Part shown: positions 37,299 to 49,388 of the stretch, piece after piece | Layout of the letters: each line of letters opens with the position of its first letter | Position numbering within the stretch: position 1 is the stretch's first letter | Origin: Hofstenia miamia | Lineage: Eukaryota > Xenacoelomorpha > Acoela | Assembly (NCBI GenBank): GCA_004352715.1 | Contig: SCFE01000019.1 | Span: 735,194-799,193, forward strand | Length of the DNA: 64,000 nucleotides | Direction of reading: 5' to 3' | Notes under the pieces: generated by a model | Seen by the model: the letters and a program-made list of their open reading frames with translations, nothing else | What the model was told of the DNA's origin: nothing | Databases searched by the model: none | Position numbers and translations under genes: made by a program

Positions 37299-37980
37299 CT
37301 CACCATGAATGAAAGTAAGACGCAGTTTATTATATTTTCACCAAAGCTCTTAAAGGAATATCGGAAAATTTGACGCTACACCACAATCGAATGATAGTCC
37401 ACCTATTCCACAAAGTGAAACAGTCACGTAGTTGTGCGCAGAGCACTTACTATGGAGATATTTATAATAAAAATAATTAGAAGAATGGCTGCTGGTGCAC
37501 CGCAATGCCTAAAAGAGCTGATAACATTCACCATAGGTAAGGCTCTCATTTATGCATTGACTTTGAGTCATTTTGCATATGCCTGCTCTCTACTGAACAG
37601 TGCTACATTCAAACAGAAGGAGAGAATAAACAAAGTTGTAAACTGGTCTATCAATACAATGTTTAGCATCAACAATCAGTCGACAGGGAAAAAATTGTTG
37701 GAATTAAGTATCCTCGCACATTTTAATTATGTAATATACAGGTCATTAGTTATGTTATTTAACAATATACACAAAAAGTCTACATCCCTCCAGTTTTTAA
37801 ATCATTACATTTCATATCACATGCATTAACATCATCAAACAGAATAATAACTATTGGAAAAATTCATTCACGTCCCTCACTTGAAAAGAATAGGAATAAA
37901 CAGCCAAAAAATATTCGCTCTGAAAAGAGGTTCCACTTATTTAAAAGACTATTAAAAAACAACCTCCATTGAAACAACGA
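37299..37980 (+). pseudogene. CR1/jockey-like RT C-terminal fragment, broken
   Basis: Seen: ESKTQFIIFSPK near 37310, then a frame from 37434 with ALTLSHFAYACSLLN and KERINKVVNWSINTMF, then a basic tail near 37840-37970 (SSNRIITIGKIHSRPS, FHLFKRLLKNN). Known: these are the thumb/C-terminal segments after the YADD box in CR1/jockey-type elements. Frameshifts separate the pieces. It abuts LTR2, so the LTR element probably landed in or beside this copy. Confidence 0.82.
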
Positions 37981-37984
37981 TAAA

Positions 37985-40900
37985 GTAGGATGCTCCAAAA
38001 ACTAAATGTATGGCGAAACATGAATTCAATATATTTTTAATCTTTTGATCTTGTATATATTGCTGTGTATTTTTTAATTTTTTTTCCAATTCTTTCCATT
38101 GTAACTTGGTATTTTATTGTTTTATTAGTCTGTGTATATGTACAGGTTTTGTAAATATTTGTATATATTGTAAATTGTATATAATGTATAGAATTTGTAA
38201 GTACATACAGCGATTGCAGCAACGTAAATCACCCAAATAAAAGTTATTGAAGCTATTAAGTTTAGCTGTTGTCAGTCTCTCGTCATGACCTCTGAGTTTC
38301 CGCAAGATAATTCTCAAAGATTTTGAGTAGTTTATCTACATAAAAAGAAACTGTTAAGAGTAGTTGTTACTGGCATTGGCATACTTCGTTTACATTTTGT
38401 TAATGCATTTTTTTAAATTAAAATCCATATATTTAAATTTTTTGCTTAAACTTCCATGGAAATCACATAAGAATGTTGCCATTGATAACATGGGAATGCT
38501 AAGTGCGATGCTGACTATTGTTGGAATTTCTGACAACGATTTATTAATTTTTTTTAATAATAATTCATTATTAATAAAACAATTTTGGCATCAACTCTGA
38601 AGTAGATTGTGTCAACTAGCTTTTTGAATGTAAAAATTCCCAATAAACGAATTACACCAATAGCATATTTATACTCTGCTACTGTTTTATCCAAGTAATT
38701 TTTAATAATTAATTCTATATGAAAATGGCATTTTTATTTATTAAACGTGCATATTTGAACCTGGCTGTAATCTTTCACAACACTGTAATAGCATTTGTTA
38801 TAAATATTAATAGCATCATTGATTGTATATTTTCTAGCATTATTGTGAAACTTTATACAATAACTATTATAGTTTTGCTGAATAACCTTAAGAATAAAGA
38901 AAGCACTTTTGAATAATATTTAATACAAATATCTAAATAAAATTGTTCCTTTTTAGTAAAAGTTAGCTTGGTAAGGTGCTCCGTATTTGCAATTACTATA
39001 TGTTTGTAGTTTTTGGTGCTGTTCAAAGTGACAAGCTGAGAATTTGAGTTCTACTAAAACACGGGTTTATCCGAATTTCATTTATAATTTGTAGTAATAG
39101 AAAAATTTATGTAATGTTTAAAAGAAAAAACCTTACAAAAAAAGGTAGTTACCACAGATAAAACAAATAAAATGCTTTAGTTTATTAATATTTAAATGTA
39201 TGCTTGTATTTGTAACGTGGTAATTGGTTAAGCAAACATGCTCAAATTGCTACCATAGTTAAGTAACAATGTTTATGCATATAGGGTGATCTAAGCTGTG
39301 GTCTAAGCCCTTGTTGTATTCAAGATCGTCAAAATAGTTCCATCATTGCTTTTCAGAGAGCCTCTATAAGTGTTACATAATAAAAACATAATTCTTTTTC
39401 TGCCTCAATAATATTAACAAAATTACAAACTTTAAGGCCTTATAACACGTTTTCTATTTATGTATTACGGTGTCAATAAAGTATATATTAATAAAATGTT
39501 ATTTTAAAGCATAATGAAAAATTTTATCGCATACTCAGGTGAAAAAAATTATTATAATTGTAATAAATTTGATTAACGCACTTCCCTCTCCCCGTTTAGC
39601 ACTATTCCCTACGACCCTAGTGTAGATGAAGTGTTTTAAATTCACTGAGGTGTAAAGTAATATTATGAACTTCTTACTGGAAATCTTGAACAAAAATTTT
39701 CCAACAAATCTTGGGGTTGTAATATATATTTTCTAGAAATTGCCAATACATGAATTATTTAGACTATTTGTTTTCTAATCTAAAAATAATAATAATATAT
39801 TTTCTAGAAAAATAATATTTAAGCGGGAAATTACTGAAAGAATTATTTATTTTATTTTTCAATTTTGAACAAATATGACCTTAAAAGACATCTTTATCAA
39901 CTAATTGCGTGATCTTCCTAAAAACATATTATTTGCACTTAGTTAACCCATCTGAAATTAACAATTAAGTTCACAATTCCCATTTTGGTAATTAAATATT
40001 GAAAATGCTCAAATTTGAATTATACTTGAGTTATCTGAATTTAAGACAGTTCGTTGTCCCTAGAAAACAGATAGTATTATTCCTTCCAAATTCCCTCTAT
40101 TTTTTTTTAAAAAAAATTTTTGGTTTGGTTGGGCTTACACAAAGTGAGTGCGAAAGTTGGTAGTCATATCTGGAAGAGGGCCCAAAAAACAAATATATTG
40201 TAGAAGAACATCACTAGCTATTGGTGTTTCCTTGTAAATTTGTCATTTGAATGAGGGAGCATGATCCATTCACAAAGTTTTGGAAAGTTGTGAATTCAAT
40301 ATTACAATTCACATAAAGTGTAAAGAGGATTAATGTACTTGAAAAATGAAATAATGAGTCCTTAGACAGACTAATAAGGAAAAGTAAGAGAAAGTATTAT
40401 TATTTATGAAGATGGGGCTTCTAATAATAAAAAACCAGATAAATGTAAAATTCAGAGGAACATTAAAATTTTACAGTGTGTTATCATTTTGCGCAATTTC
40501 TGAAATTCGGTGTAGTTGTAGATAAATATTTGCTCTATTTCACCTCAGAGACATTTTCATTATCAATTGTTTGTCATATTAAATTAGCATGCAAATATAA
40601 GCCGATAAATTTAGAAATAGTTATAATCTTAAAAATCTTTTTGAGAGTAGACATATGCTTTTTCAGATATTAAATTCCCCGATTAAGCATAGTAATATCA
40701 TTTTGGTCATCCAGAAATACTTGAAATAAAATGTCATTTGTTACTTATTTATATTTTGGTTTGCGTGACAACAAACATATTTTTTAAAAAAAAATCTGTA
40801 TTTCCTGGATAAAATTACCTAGCATATGTTTACTTTAAGGAAATATATTTTACGGAACCCGTTTGCGGGATGGGTGAAAATAAAAACAAAAATATGACTG

Positions 40901-41780
40901 TTTCACGTGAATTGCGGGAACTTGGAACAACTGCGAACACCAACACTGTAATGCGCTTTACATGTATTACAAATGGTAGTTAAATGCGAGTTTGATAATC
41001 CCAACATATCGATACTCTACTTCAGTGGCACTGGAAGTGGTGGTGAAAAGAATGGTAATTGTCATCCAATATTTGTATTTGGGTGTCTGTGTCACCTAAA
41101 TACTTTAATATGCTAGGTAAAACTTCTGCTAACAAAATTGCGGTGGTGTTTTATTACAAAGAATCCAGTCGATATTAGCAGTTTAATTAACATGAAATTG
41201 AATTCCCAATGGAATATTTTTGCGTGAACCATATAATTACATTGTACAATCTTTAAAAATGCGTTTTAAGCAATCGCAAGTTGCCAGCACTTACTATTGT
41301 AGAGGGGGGCAGAGTGTCTTGGCCGCCCCTCGAAACAAGAGAATAATAGGTAAAATATTGATTTTGCAGACCGTCTAATATTTAATTGAAGATAGTTCCT
41401 TGTTTTATACCATAAAACATCTAAAAACAAAGTTTGTTTGTATATTAGACTCAAAACTTCCCCGGAATCGTTTAAAAATTTCATGCTTTATTCAAATGTT
41501 TCTTATAAATGCTCTTAACTCATTAACAACGAAAATACAAGTGTTTATTATTACCACGGAGCACATTCATCAATATATCAAGATTTCTAAATTTCTTAAT
41601 AGGCTTTGAGCAATTGTTCAAAAAGGTGACTTTAATGTCAGAGCTGGTAACTTTTAGGAATCAAGATTGTTAATAGGTAATTGTCTTGACTCAAGATCAC
41701 AGGAAATTGTCTCCTTCTATTAATGAAATAGTTGATAATTTTTCATTTATATCTTAACATATTTCTACTGGAGTGTTATT
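37985..41780. other. AT-rich non-coding stretch
   Basis: 3.8 kb with no gene I can support. Open frames of 60-80 codons are low-complexity and hydrophobic from AT-rich codons. Confidence 0.5.
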
Positions 41781-41785
41781 TTAAT

Positions 41786-41892
41786 TAACAAATCGATTTG
41801 TCCACATTTTTGAACAATTCTATCCAAGCTTGTAAAGAAACACCGAAAGCCGTTTGTATGGACACATCTATGGGGTTGGGTCGGCTATTTCA
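41786..41892 (+). repeat. Dispersed repeat, copy 2 (partner 21658-21765)
   Basis: See copy 1. Here it is followed immediately by the coding-like segment at 41884. Confidence 0.75.
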
Positions 41893-42162
41893 GTATTTGA
41901 TATAACTTTGTGCAAAGAACAACCACTTGATGGATTAAGAATTAAGTGGCATTGCAAGTCACCTGGAGAAGCTTTGTGGATTGGAAAAATAATTCGAAAA
42001 ATTTAGGGTCATGTTGAAGTGGAGGTAGAATGGGGTAGAGGTTCTACAAGAAATATTGTTAGCTTTGAAGCCATCGTCATAGTAAATTATGATTTGTTGT
42101 GGACTTCGAGTAATTTGGATGCACGACTAAAGTTGGATTGTTGTAATTACGAAATACAATGA
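41884..42162 (+). pseudogene. Coding-like segment with one stop, unknown protein
   Basis: One frame stays open for 93 codons apart from a TAG at 42004 and ends at tga 42160-42162. It reads SPGEALWIGKIIRKI, stop, GHVEVEVEWGRGSTRNIVSFEA and on to SSNLDARLK. The mixed composition, with Trp, Glu and Gly, is far from chance AT-rich sequence. An acceptor-like ctatttcag lies at its start. It may be a decayed exon or transposon ORF; I recognise no family. Confidence 0.35.
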
Positions 42163-42405
42163 TGATGTTGAAACATATTTGCAAAAATAATCATATTTTG
42201 CAAAGAAAAAAGGTGAAAGTGATGCTTCTCCATTCTGTGATATGAAAAGAAATCTGTCGCCATCATGTCTACACTTATTGGTAGTGAGATCCAAAAAAAT
42301 TTAAGTGATTTTCTTGCTAGGAGAAAACTTATATAATTGTAAATAGACCTCATCGTGTGAAGGAAAATATTACTGGAATGGGATTGGTTGATGTAACAAA
42401 CTGCT

Positions 42406-43117
42406 ACCCAGAAAAAATTCCAATATTGGTCCATTAATGGGTCACTATTGATGCCATCATTGGTCAATGGTGGTAAATGACCGCTGGCCCAACAATGTTT
42501 GCCAACCATCATCCATTACTGGGCCAATAATGGGCCATTTGTGACCCAATAATGGCCTATTAATGGGCCATTGATGGCAAACAGAAGGATTTTGATACTA
42601 TAGCATTAACTTTTATATGTAGAACAACAATTTTATATTTTTAAGCAGTTTGAAAATTGCTGTTTAAGCAAACACAAGCCCAACAAAGGACAGAAGGATA
42701 CCTGTCATGCACATTTAATGCTAACAATAAGCATAAATATCTGTCAAATATAAAAAAATTTTTAATTTTAAAATTAAGAGCAATTTTGAAATAATACTAT
42801 CTTAAGTCGTGAAAAATCTCTTCTGCTCAAGTGTAGCTTTTTATATAACTTTTAATTTCAAAATGACCAAATATTTATGAATAAATTATTTTTCAAATAC
42901 GTTTAGCATGTATATCATAATTTTCTACAAATGAAAAATTTCAAAATATCTTTTCGCATTTCCTTTTATCATATTAAAATAAACTAGGTATCAAAATAAT
43001 GAAGTGACTTTTATTTGCAAGCATCTGCTCATTGATTATTGATTACTAAGGTTGCTACTGGTCAACCAATGGGCCACTTATGGAATTAGTGGTCACAAAT
43101 ATTCCATGTTTCCCACC
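42406..43117 (+). mobile_element. Iterated-end element B, motif aatgggccatt
   Basis: Seen: it begins acccagaaaa and carries tggtccattaatgggtcac, tgggccaataatgggcc, acccaataatggcc, taatgggccattgatgg and related units to about 42585. Then comes a core homologous along its length to element A. The right end (43060-43117) has caaccaatgggccacttatgg and ggtcac. No ORF. The exact right boundary is uncertain; an aaactgct sequence just outside the left end is inverted as agcagttt at 43118-43126. Confidence 0.7.
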
Positions 43118-43119
43118 AG

Positions 43120-44875
43120 CAGTTTAATGATTATGGCCAATGATATTTTATGATTTGTAATTTGCAACTTGTTATAATTTGATTGATTTAAGGACAAGGG
43201 CGTATTTAGGAGAGGCCTTGCGCCCGCCCCTCTTTGGGCAGGTCAATTTCAACTCATTCTCATACGATCTGATCGATATATTGATGAACGGTTTTTTTGT
43301 TTGACATAAAGTGCAAAAAAGTAGCATTTCATGAACTCCGTCTTGATAAATGTGCAAACATAGGCCATGTGAACTGGAAGACAGTTGACCCAAAATTTCA
43401 ATATTGCTGGACATGCTTCAACTGAATAAAATAATTCGTTTAAACCGTGTCTAAGTGAATTTGATTTGGGTTTGGTATGAATACAATTTATAGTTTCAAC
43501 TTTGGCATGAAGTGGGGATAACCTCTTCACCTAAGGACCCATACGCTGATTGCACGCTAAATGCTTGGTCACAAGGAAGCTCTCGATATTAGCTTTAAGA
43601 ACTGTTTTAATTCAACTGTTCATATTCTCACAATTAAAGGTTGATTTATAATAATCATAATAATAATCGAGTACTGAATTGATATTGTAAATATCTAATT
43701 AATTGCACAAAAATTATATCTAATTAATTGTAAAAACTTTGTTTTATTTAATGCCTAAATAACAGAAATATCATTTACATAATTCGTTTAAAAATGAACA
43801 ATATTTGAATATCTAATAAAAATTAACATTTTACACTTCACCACTATTTGAACATTGAATATTTCAATCCGACACGACACATTTTACAACTACGATATAA
43901 ATGTAAAAATTGTAGTAAATCTTACAAACTTTGTATCGCAAAAATGGAACAAATACATAAGAAATTTTGGAAAAATACACATATCGTTTCAAGAAAATTC
44001 TTGAAATGTCATATACCTGACAATAAGTTCGATAGTGTCATTTTCCATGCAGCATCGAAATGTCGATGGATTTTCCGACCTATTCAACCAGTCTGGAAAA
44101 ACAACAAATCATTATTTTCAATAAATATTGAAAATTTTTTGGCATGAAAATTGCCCAAGAGGTTCTATTTGTATTTTTAAGGTTAAAAGATAGCCTAGAT
44201 GTCTTTCAAACCAGGGCTAGTAAAAAAACATTGGGTGTGTTAGAATGTCGTTAACAGTATTTTAAACACATGTGTATTCATGATTTTTCTAAATGTATTT
44301 TTTTAAATATTTCCAAAGCAATAACGGGTTGACATTCAGTTTTGATCACCTCAGGAAGGATGATTTTTAACAAAACAAATTTTTGTCATAATCAATTGTT
44401 CTTTCCCGGGATAATACTTGGGATGCGTGTACTACGCTTTAAAAGATAGATACGTTTTAATTAAACATTTTAAAAAAATGTTTAAAAAAACATTCTTTGA
44501 ACTTATAATTGATTAAAACGTTTTTTTCCAAAAAATTGTGTTTCTACCAGCCATACTTGGAAGTCATATATTTGATGCATAGGGACGCCAAACTATTATG
44601 ACTAACTTTGAAGTTTGTGGATCATTCAATTAGAACAGTTTCCTTCATGCTAGCATATTTGGGTCTCCATTAATTGTACATATTTCCATTTTTTCTCATA
44701 AATAATTTTCCAATCATTTTAGAATCACTAGTTTTATGCTCATATCAACATAAAATTATAGAAATCATGTAAACTGCGTCAGCACAATACTTTGAAATTG
44801 AGCGTTGGGCCTCATTTGAAATAAATCACGTATTATTGTAAGTAGTCTGTTTATAGAAAAAAAATTAAACCTCCT
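43120..44875. other. AT-rich non-coding stretch
   Basis: A 99-codon frame at 43848-44147 contains C-x2-C and two His but the spacing is wrong for a classical finger. I see no supported gene. Confidence 0.45.
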
Positions 44876-44879
44876 GATT

Positions 44880-45070
44880 ACTTCAACATTGGGAATGGTG
44901 AGAATTTAAAATTTTCTTAAAAAATTGCAACTTTCAATAAAAATTTTTCAATCCTTTCAAGTATTTCAACCACAGCAATACACATTTGTAAAAATTTCCA
45001 ACAGTATGTTGGAGTACGTTATCCAATCGTTGTGGCCACATCTCAGGAGTTCCAAATTTCAGCTTAGTTA
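44880..45070 (+). repeat. Diverged dispersed repeat, copy 1 (partner 60036-60230)
   Basis: Both segments start with an acttNaaNattNggaatgg-like string and share further landmarks (gaaaatttaaa, ttcaatcacag/ttcaaccacag, aatNNNcat) in the same orientation at roughly 65-70% by eye. Nature unknown. Confidence 0.55.
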
Positions 45071-46117
45071 CTTTGTAGCGTATAATGTGTGAGGAAACCA
45101 TATATTTGCTTTGTATCAGGTTTGATCTTTCTGCAGACCACATTGGTTGCTCACATGTACACAGGATCATGTAGCTATTTATATTTAGAGCTATTTATAT
45201 GCAGGGTACACAGGGGCACACCCAGCTTTTTCTATGAGGAGGGGAACTATTATGTATGTATATATATATATATATATTCATATACATTGTGGAACACGCA
45301 TTTTAAATGTTTATGTTATCAATTACTAATAATGAATTATTTCTCCCTACACCTCACTAATGCAACCTTTATTAGGATGGCTAACACACTTATTGCCCCG
45401 TAGATCAGTGGGTGATGCGAGTTTTGAATACATGCACTGTTAACTGTTCCAATTTGAATAGGAAACACTTCTTTAATTTTGTAATAGAGTGATTTCTAGA
45501 AATGTCTTACTTCTTAGACTTTAACAAATCTTATCAGAAAATTTAGGCCAATCCCTGCTCTGCCTGAATTCGCTCCAACCCACTTAATTCCGATTCGGCA
45601 TATTTTCATGAGATTTTTTAAGAGGTTTTCTACAATTTTGCGGCTTGCTATATCAAAGTAAGGTATTTTAGAATAGAAACCATCAATAAAATCTGGGCAT
45701 TGAATTGGAAATTGTAAATTCAGTTCTTCAAGAGTATATGATACTAATATACAATTTCAAAATGTTAAAAAATTATATAGCATTCACTAAAACTGTAATT
45801 TATTTGTTCAATTTTAGCCCATCTTTTTCAAATGCTTAGTCCAACCTCAGACCAGCGCAAGTCTATCTCTGACTTCAACTCCTGATAACAGAACAATGCA
45901 CAGGATTGGGGATCATTTTGTATTAAGCTGACACAAAATACCTTTAGCTATATTTTGCAACTTGCCATAATTTGAAATATTATTAGCATATTGCTATATT
46001 ATTCACAATATTTCACTACAAGTTAATGTATACAAAAAGCGTGTTCAAATCATTTTCACCCCAGTAAGCTATAACTTCATAAACATTTCATTCAAAATGG
46101 CTATATTTCTCATTCTT

Positions 46118-46870
46118 NNNNNNNNNNNNNNNNNNNNNNNNNNNNNNNNNNNNNNNNNNNNNNNNNNNNNNNNNNNNNNNNNNNNNNNNNNNNNNNNNNN
46201 NNNNNNNNNNNNNNNNNNNNNNNNNNNNNNNNNNNNNNNNNNNNNNNNNNNNNNNNNNNNNNNNNNNNNNNNNNNNNNNNNNNNNNNNNNNNNNNNNNNN
46301 NNNNNNNNNNNNNNNNNNNNNNNNNNNNNNNNNNNNNNNNNNNNNNNNNNNNNNNNNNNNNNNNNNNNNNNNNNNNNNNNNNNNNNNNNNNNNNNNNNNN
46401 NNNNNNNNNNNNNNNNNNNNNNNNNNNNNNNNNNNNNNNNNNNNNNNNNNNNNNNNNNNNNNNNNNNNNNNNNNNNNNNNNNNNNNNNNNNNNNNNNNNN
46501 NNNNNNNNNNNNNNNNNNNNNNNNNNNNNNNNNNNNNNNNNNNNNNNNNNNNNNNNNNNNNNNNNNNNNNNNNNNNNNNNNNNNNNNNNNNNNNNNNNNN
46601 NNNNNNNNNNNNNNNNNNNNNNNNNNNNNNNNNNNNNNNNNNNNNNNNNNNNNNNNNNNNNNNNNNNNNNNNNNNNNNNNNNNNNNNNNNNNNNNNNNNN
46701 NNNNNNNNNNNNNNNNNNNNNNNNNNNNNNNNNNNNNNNNNNNNNNNNNNNNNNNNNNNNNNNNNNNNNNNNNNNNNNNNNNNNNNNNNNNNNNNNNNNN
46801 NNNNNNNNNNNNNNNNNNNNNNNNNNNNNNNNNNNNNNNNNNNNNNNNNNNNNNNNNNNNNNNNNNNNNN
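46118..46870. other. Assembly gap, 753 N
   Basis: An N run; unlike the other long gaps it is not flanked by (TA)n. Confidence 0.98.
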
Positions 46871-47516
46871 CAATTTTTGCAATAATTGCAATATCAATTT
46901 AATATTGTCTACCCTTGCAGACATAGAGTAGAACCAATAGTTATTTACATATTATGTTGTATAATTGTTATAGGTAAGGGCCGTGTTTTCCAACGGTGGA
47001 ATATCTCCGTCGTAAGTAACAAAAAGCGGGGCAAGCCCCTAAAATTCTTTGGAAATATTGGTGAATTCGACACTAAGAAATGCATTTCACTACCTAAATT
47101 TGGACTTTCTTAATATTTTTTAACGAAAATTTTTTTGTTTAACCAGTCAAAGGCAATTTTGAAAAACTCACTAAAGGACATTCCACAGCCTGCGTACGCC
47201 ACTGGTTATATAGGAAAACATTTCATGAGGAATGAAAGCATCTCCGCTCTGTTGAGGGGGGGACGTTCCCACAGAGTGCCATTAATTACTAAAATATAGA
47301 TATTTATATAGAATTACTAATGTTCAAACAAACAACGTTTTTAAAATTTGCAACATTAAAAGCATTATGTGACTTGTTATGATTTTTTGGTTTTTGCCTT
47401 TAAATGAACAAGAAGATACTTAGGGTTAAATTTAGCCGCGTATGAGTTCAGTACACGTTCTTTCAACTGTACAACTGCATTATATAATGCAAAAAACGCA
47501 CCGAAAAAAGCAATGC

Positions 47517-47700
47517 CGTCACAACCGGTCAAAATGAGAATTGAACTTATAAATACGTTAAAACCAGGTAAAGTGACCGAAACCGGTACTTTGTAAATTT
47601 GACGACCGGTCAATGCCTGTCCTCCATGAAGACAACTTGAGCACCGCACCGGTCAACACTGATCACCGATCAGGGGCAACAGAAACCGGACCGGTTATGT
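47517..47700. mobile_element. accggtc-rich block, probable iterated-end element
   Basis: Within about 185 bp the palindromic core accggt recurs at least five times (caaccggtc, aaaccggta, gaccggtc, caccggtc, gaccggtt). The surroundings are AT-rich. Element limits are not resolved. Confidence 0.45.
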
Positions 47701-47734
47701 TTGCAAATTGAGGGTATGGCTTCCATTTCAGTAC

Positions 47735-47942
47735 TAAATTATAACCGCATATTGCAGTATTTTGCAACTACAATTAATACAATCATGTATATCATTTATG
47801 CACATGCTAAAGAGTATGGGGCGCCGGAAAGTCCTATCATATTGAAAACTATTTATCAGTAATCTGGAATTCTTATCAAATCCATGTTTTCTAAATTTAC
47901 TATCTAGAATTGCATAATCCAAACTATCGAAGGCCTTTGTTC
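47735..47942 (-). pseudogene. CR1/jockey-like RT fragment, antisense
   Basis: The minus strand reads KAFDSLDYAILDSKFRKHGF (motif A region), then ILFSMCINDIHDCIN, then ILQYAVII, where the family has YADD. The segment between motif A and the LFSM block is shortened. The catalytic box is lost, so the copy is dead. Confidence 0.82.
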
Positions 47943-48206
47943 AAATCAAAACATGCAATTGTGTTAGCACTAGATAGCCTAAGTGATCAGATTTGACAAT
48001 TTCCATTACTTGATCTCATATTACATGCCAAATATGAGTTATCCAGCAATAAAAACCCACGAAATTAGTTAATTTGGTAAATTTAATAGATTAATCCAAA
48101 AATTATTTGTGGCAAAGTGTTTGATAGCATGCAATTAGCATATAACTCATAAATTACTGAGGTTGTCAGATTTGACCACGAGTACTACTAGCTGCTATGT
48201 TCAGCC

Positions 48207-48808
48207 CAGGGATCGTTAGATTAATAATCGCGATTAATCGTCGATTAATCTACTTCTGATTAAAAATATTCAAAATACAATATATCAATTGAAAAATATT
48301 CAAAATAGAAAATATCAACTATTATTGTTATTTGAGATTATTTCCTGAAGTCATTTTACTCCACATGTGCTTGTTAGGGTAAAGAAATATTTGGATCTCT
48401 AAGTTGAGGGGTAATAAACGATTTTGGAAATCAGATAGAGCATATCCAGCTTTGCTGAACAGTCTCTCAACCTGATTAGAAGTTGGCGTGATAAAATCGA
48501 GGATCCTTATATATAGAATTAGGCGACATCCGACGCTTCCTAAGTATGTTAGATGCTCTTCTTCTATGTCCGGTGTTAAGGTTTTCTTTTGTAAAACATA
48601 TGACACACGAAGAGTGGCCATAGATAAGATATCAAACCGAAAATGACAAAACATAACTGAATGCATAAGCATCAACTTAATTAGAATAATCTAGATTAAT
48701 CGAGCACGCTGTCTACGATTAATCTAATCTACTTGACCAGCACGATAGATTAATCTATCCGATTAATCTCGATTAATCGTGTTGACGATTAATAATGTTG
48801 GATCCCTG
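48207..48808 (-). mobile_element. hAT element, internally deleted, with iterated gattaatcg ends
   Basis: Seen: the left end cagggatc (48207) and right end gatccctg (ending 48808) are inverted. Arrays of gattaatcg/cgattaatc lie just inside both ends. Inside, on the minus strand (48328-48675), is a 115-codon frame with TPTSNQVERLFSKAG, then DFQNRLLPLNLEIQIFLY. This is the hAT C-terminal dimerisation block. The left flank gttcagcc (48199-48206) is repeated not at 48809 but at 50261-50268, after a second copy of the right end (see finding). Confidence 0.88.
48328..48675 (-). pseudogene. hAT transposase C-terminal remnant
   Basis: The frame holds only the dimerisation region (P-TSN-VERLFS ... R..L.P.NLE-Q-FLY-N). 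The RNase H-like catalytic core and BED finger are absent, so the product could not transpose. Residues 1-60 lead in from the deleted part. Confidence 0.8.
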
Positions 48809-48829
48809 GTTACACAACCGGATCCGAAC

Positions 48830-48905
48830 ATCCGGTATCCGGTAAAATTTAACTTGTATACCGGATAACATATTCTGAGATAAATCTTGAATTAATAAGG
48901 ACCCG
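48830..48905 (+). repeat. Dispersed repeat with iterated atccgg, partner of 31118-31206
   Basis: ccggatccgaacatccggtatccgg-like units are followed by taaaatttaacttgt and atattctgagataaatc, in the same order as on the minus strand at 31.1 kb. Confidence 0.6.
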
Positions 48906-49037
48906 GTAGCAAGAAAATGATTAATTTTTTAAAATTTTTTTTCGTTGAAAATTTCAATAAGATCTTTGTTCATATAACTATATAACTGGTATATTTTCTA
49001 CTTGCTTATAATTTTTTTGTCAATAATTGTTTTGAAT

Positions 49038-49350
49038 GGGCAACTATATTTGCCCTTGTTATAACAATAATGCCAGAAAAATAATGAATGCATAGAAGTT
49101 TCATTGTTTATAATTTTATATGTTCTTTATGCTACATATCTGAGCAAATTGTGCACATATAATACTTTAATGATATTACTCTAAATTAGGCAACTATATT
49201 TGCCCCCAATATGAAAAGATTGTGGGAAACCTAATTTTGCACTAACTAATTTTGATTTTATATAACTAGAAACTTTATATATATTAATTACCATGTGCAT
49301 ATGTAATATTGCAACGATAATTCTGTTAGTTTGGCAACTATAATTGCCCA
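49038..49350 (+). repeat. Three copies of ggcaactatatttgccc at ~150-bp spacing
   Basis: The inverted motif (ggcaa ... ttgcc) occurs at 49038-49055, 49188-49205 and 49333-49350. The spacer sequences are only loosely alike. They precede an ATG at 49389, so they may be subterminal transposase-binding repeats or promoter elements of the following ORF. Confidence 0.7.
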
Positions 49351-49388
49351 TTACACGAGATTAACCTCAATTTTTTTTCTGTTATAGA

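Noticed and set aside
43848-44147. 99-codon frame with Cys and His residues, possible zinc finger
   Set aside because: Spacing C-x2-C-x14-H-x7-H does not fit a C2H2 or BED finger, and there is no supporting context.
47377-47649. 90-codon minus-strand frame
   Set aside because: It overlaps the accggtc-rich array of a probable mobile element and has no protein features.
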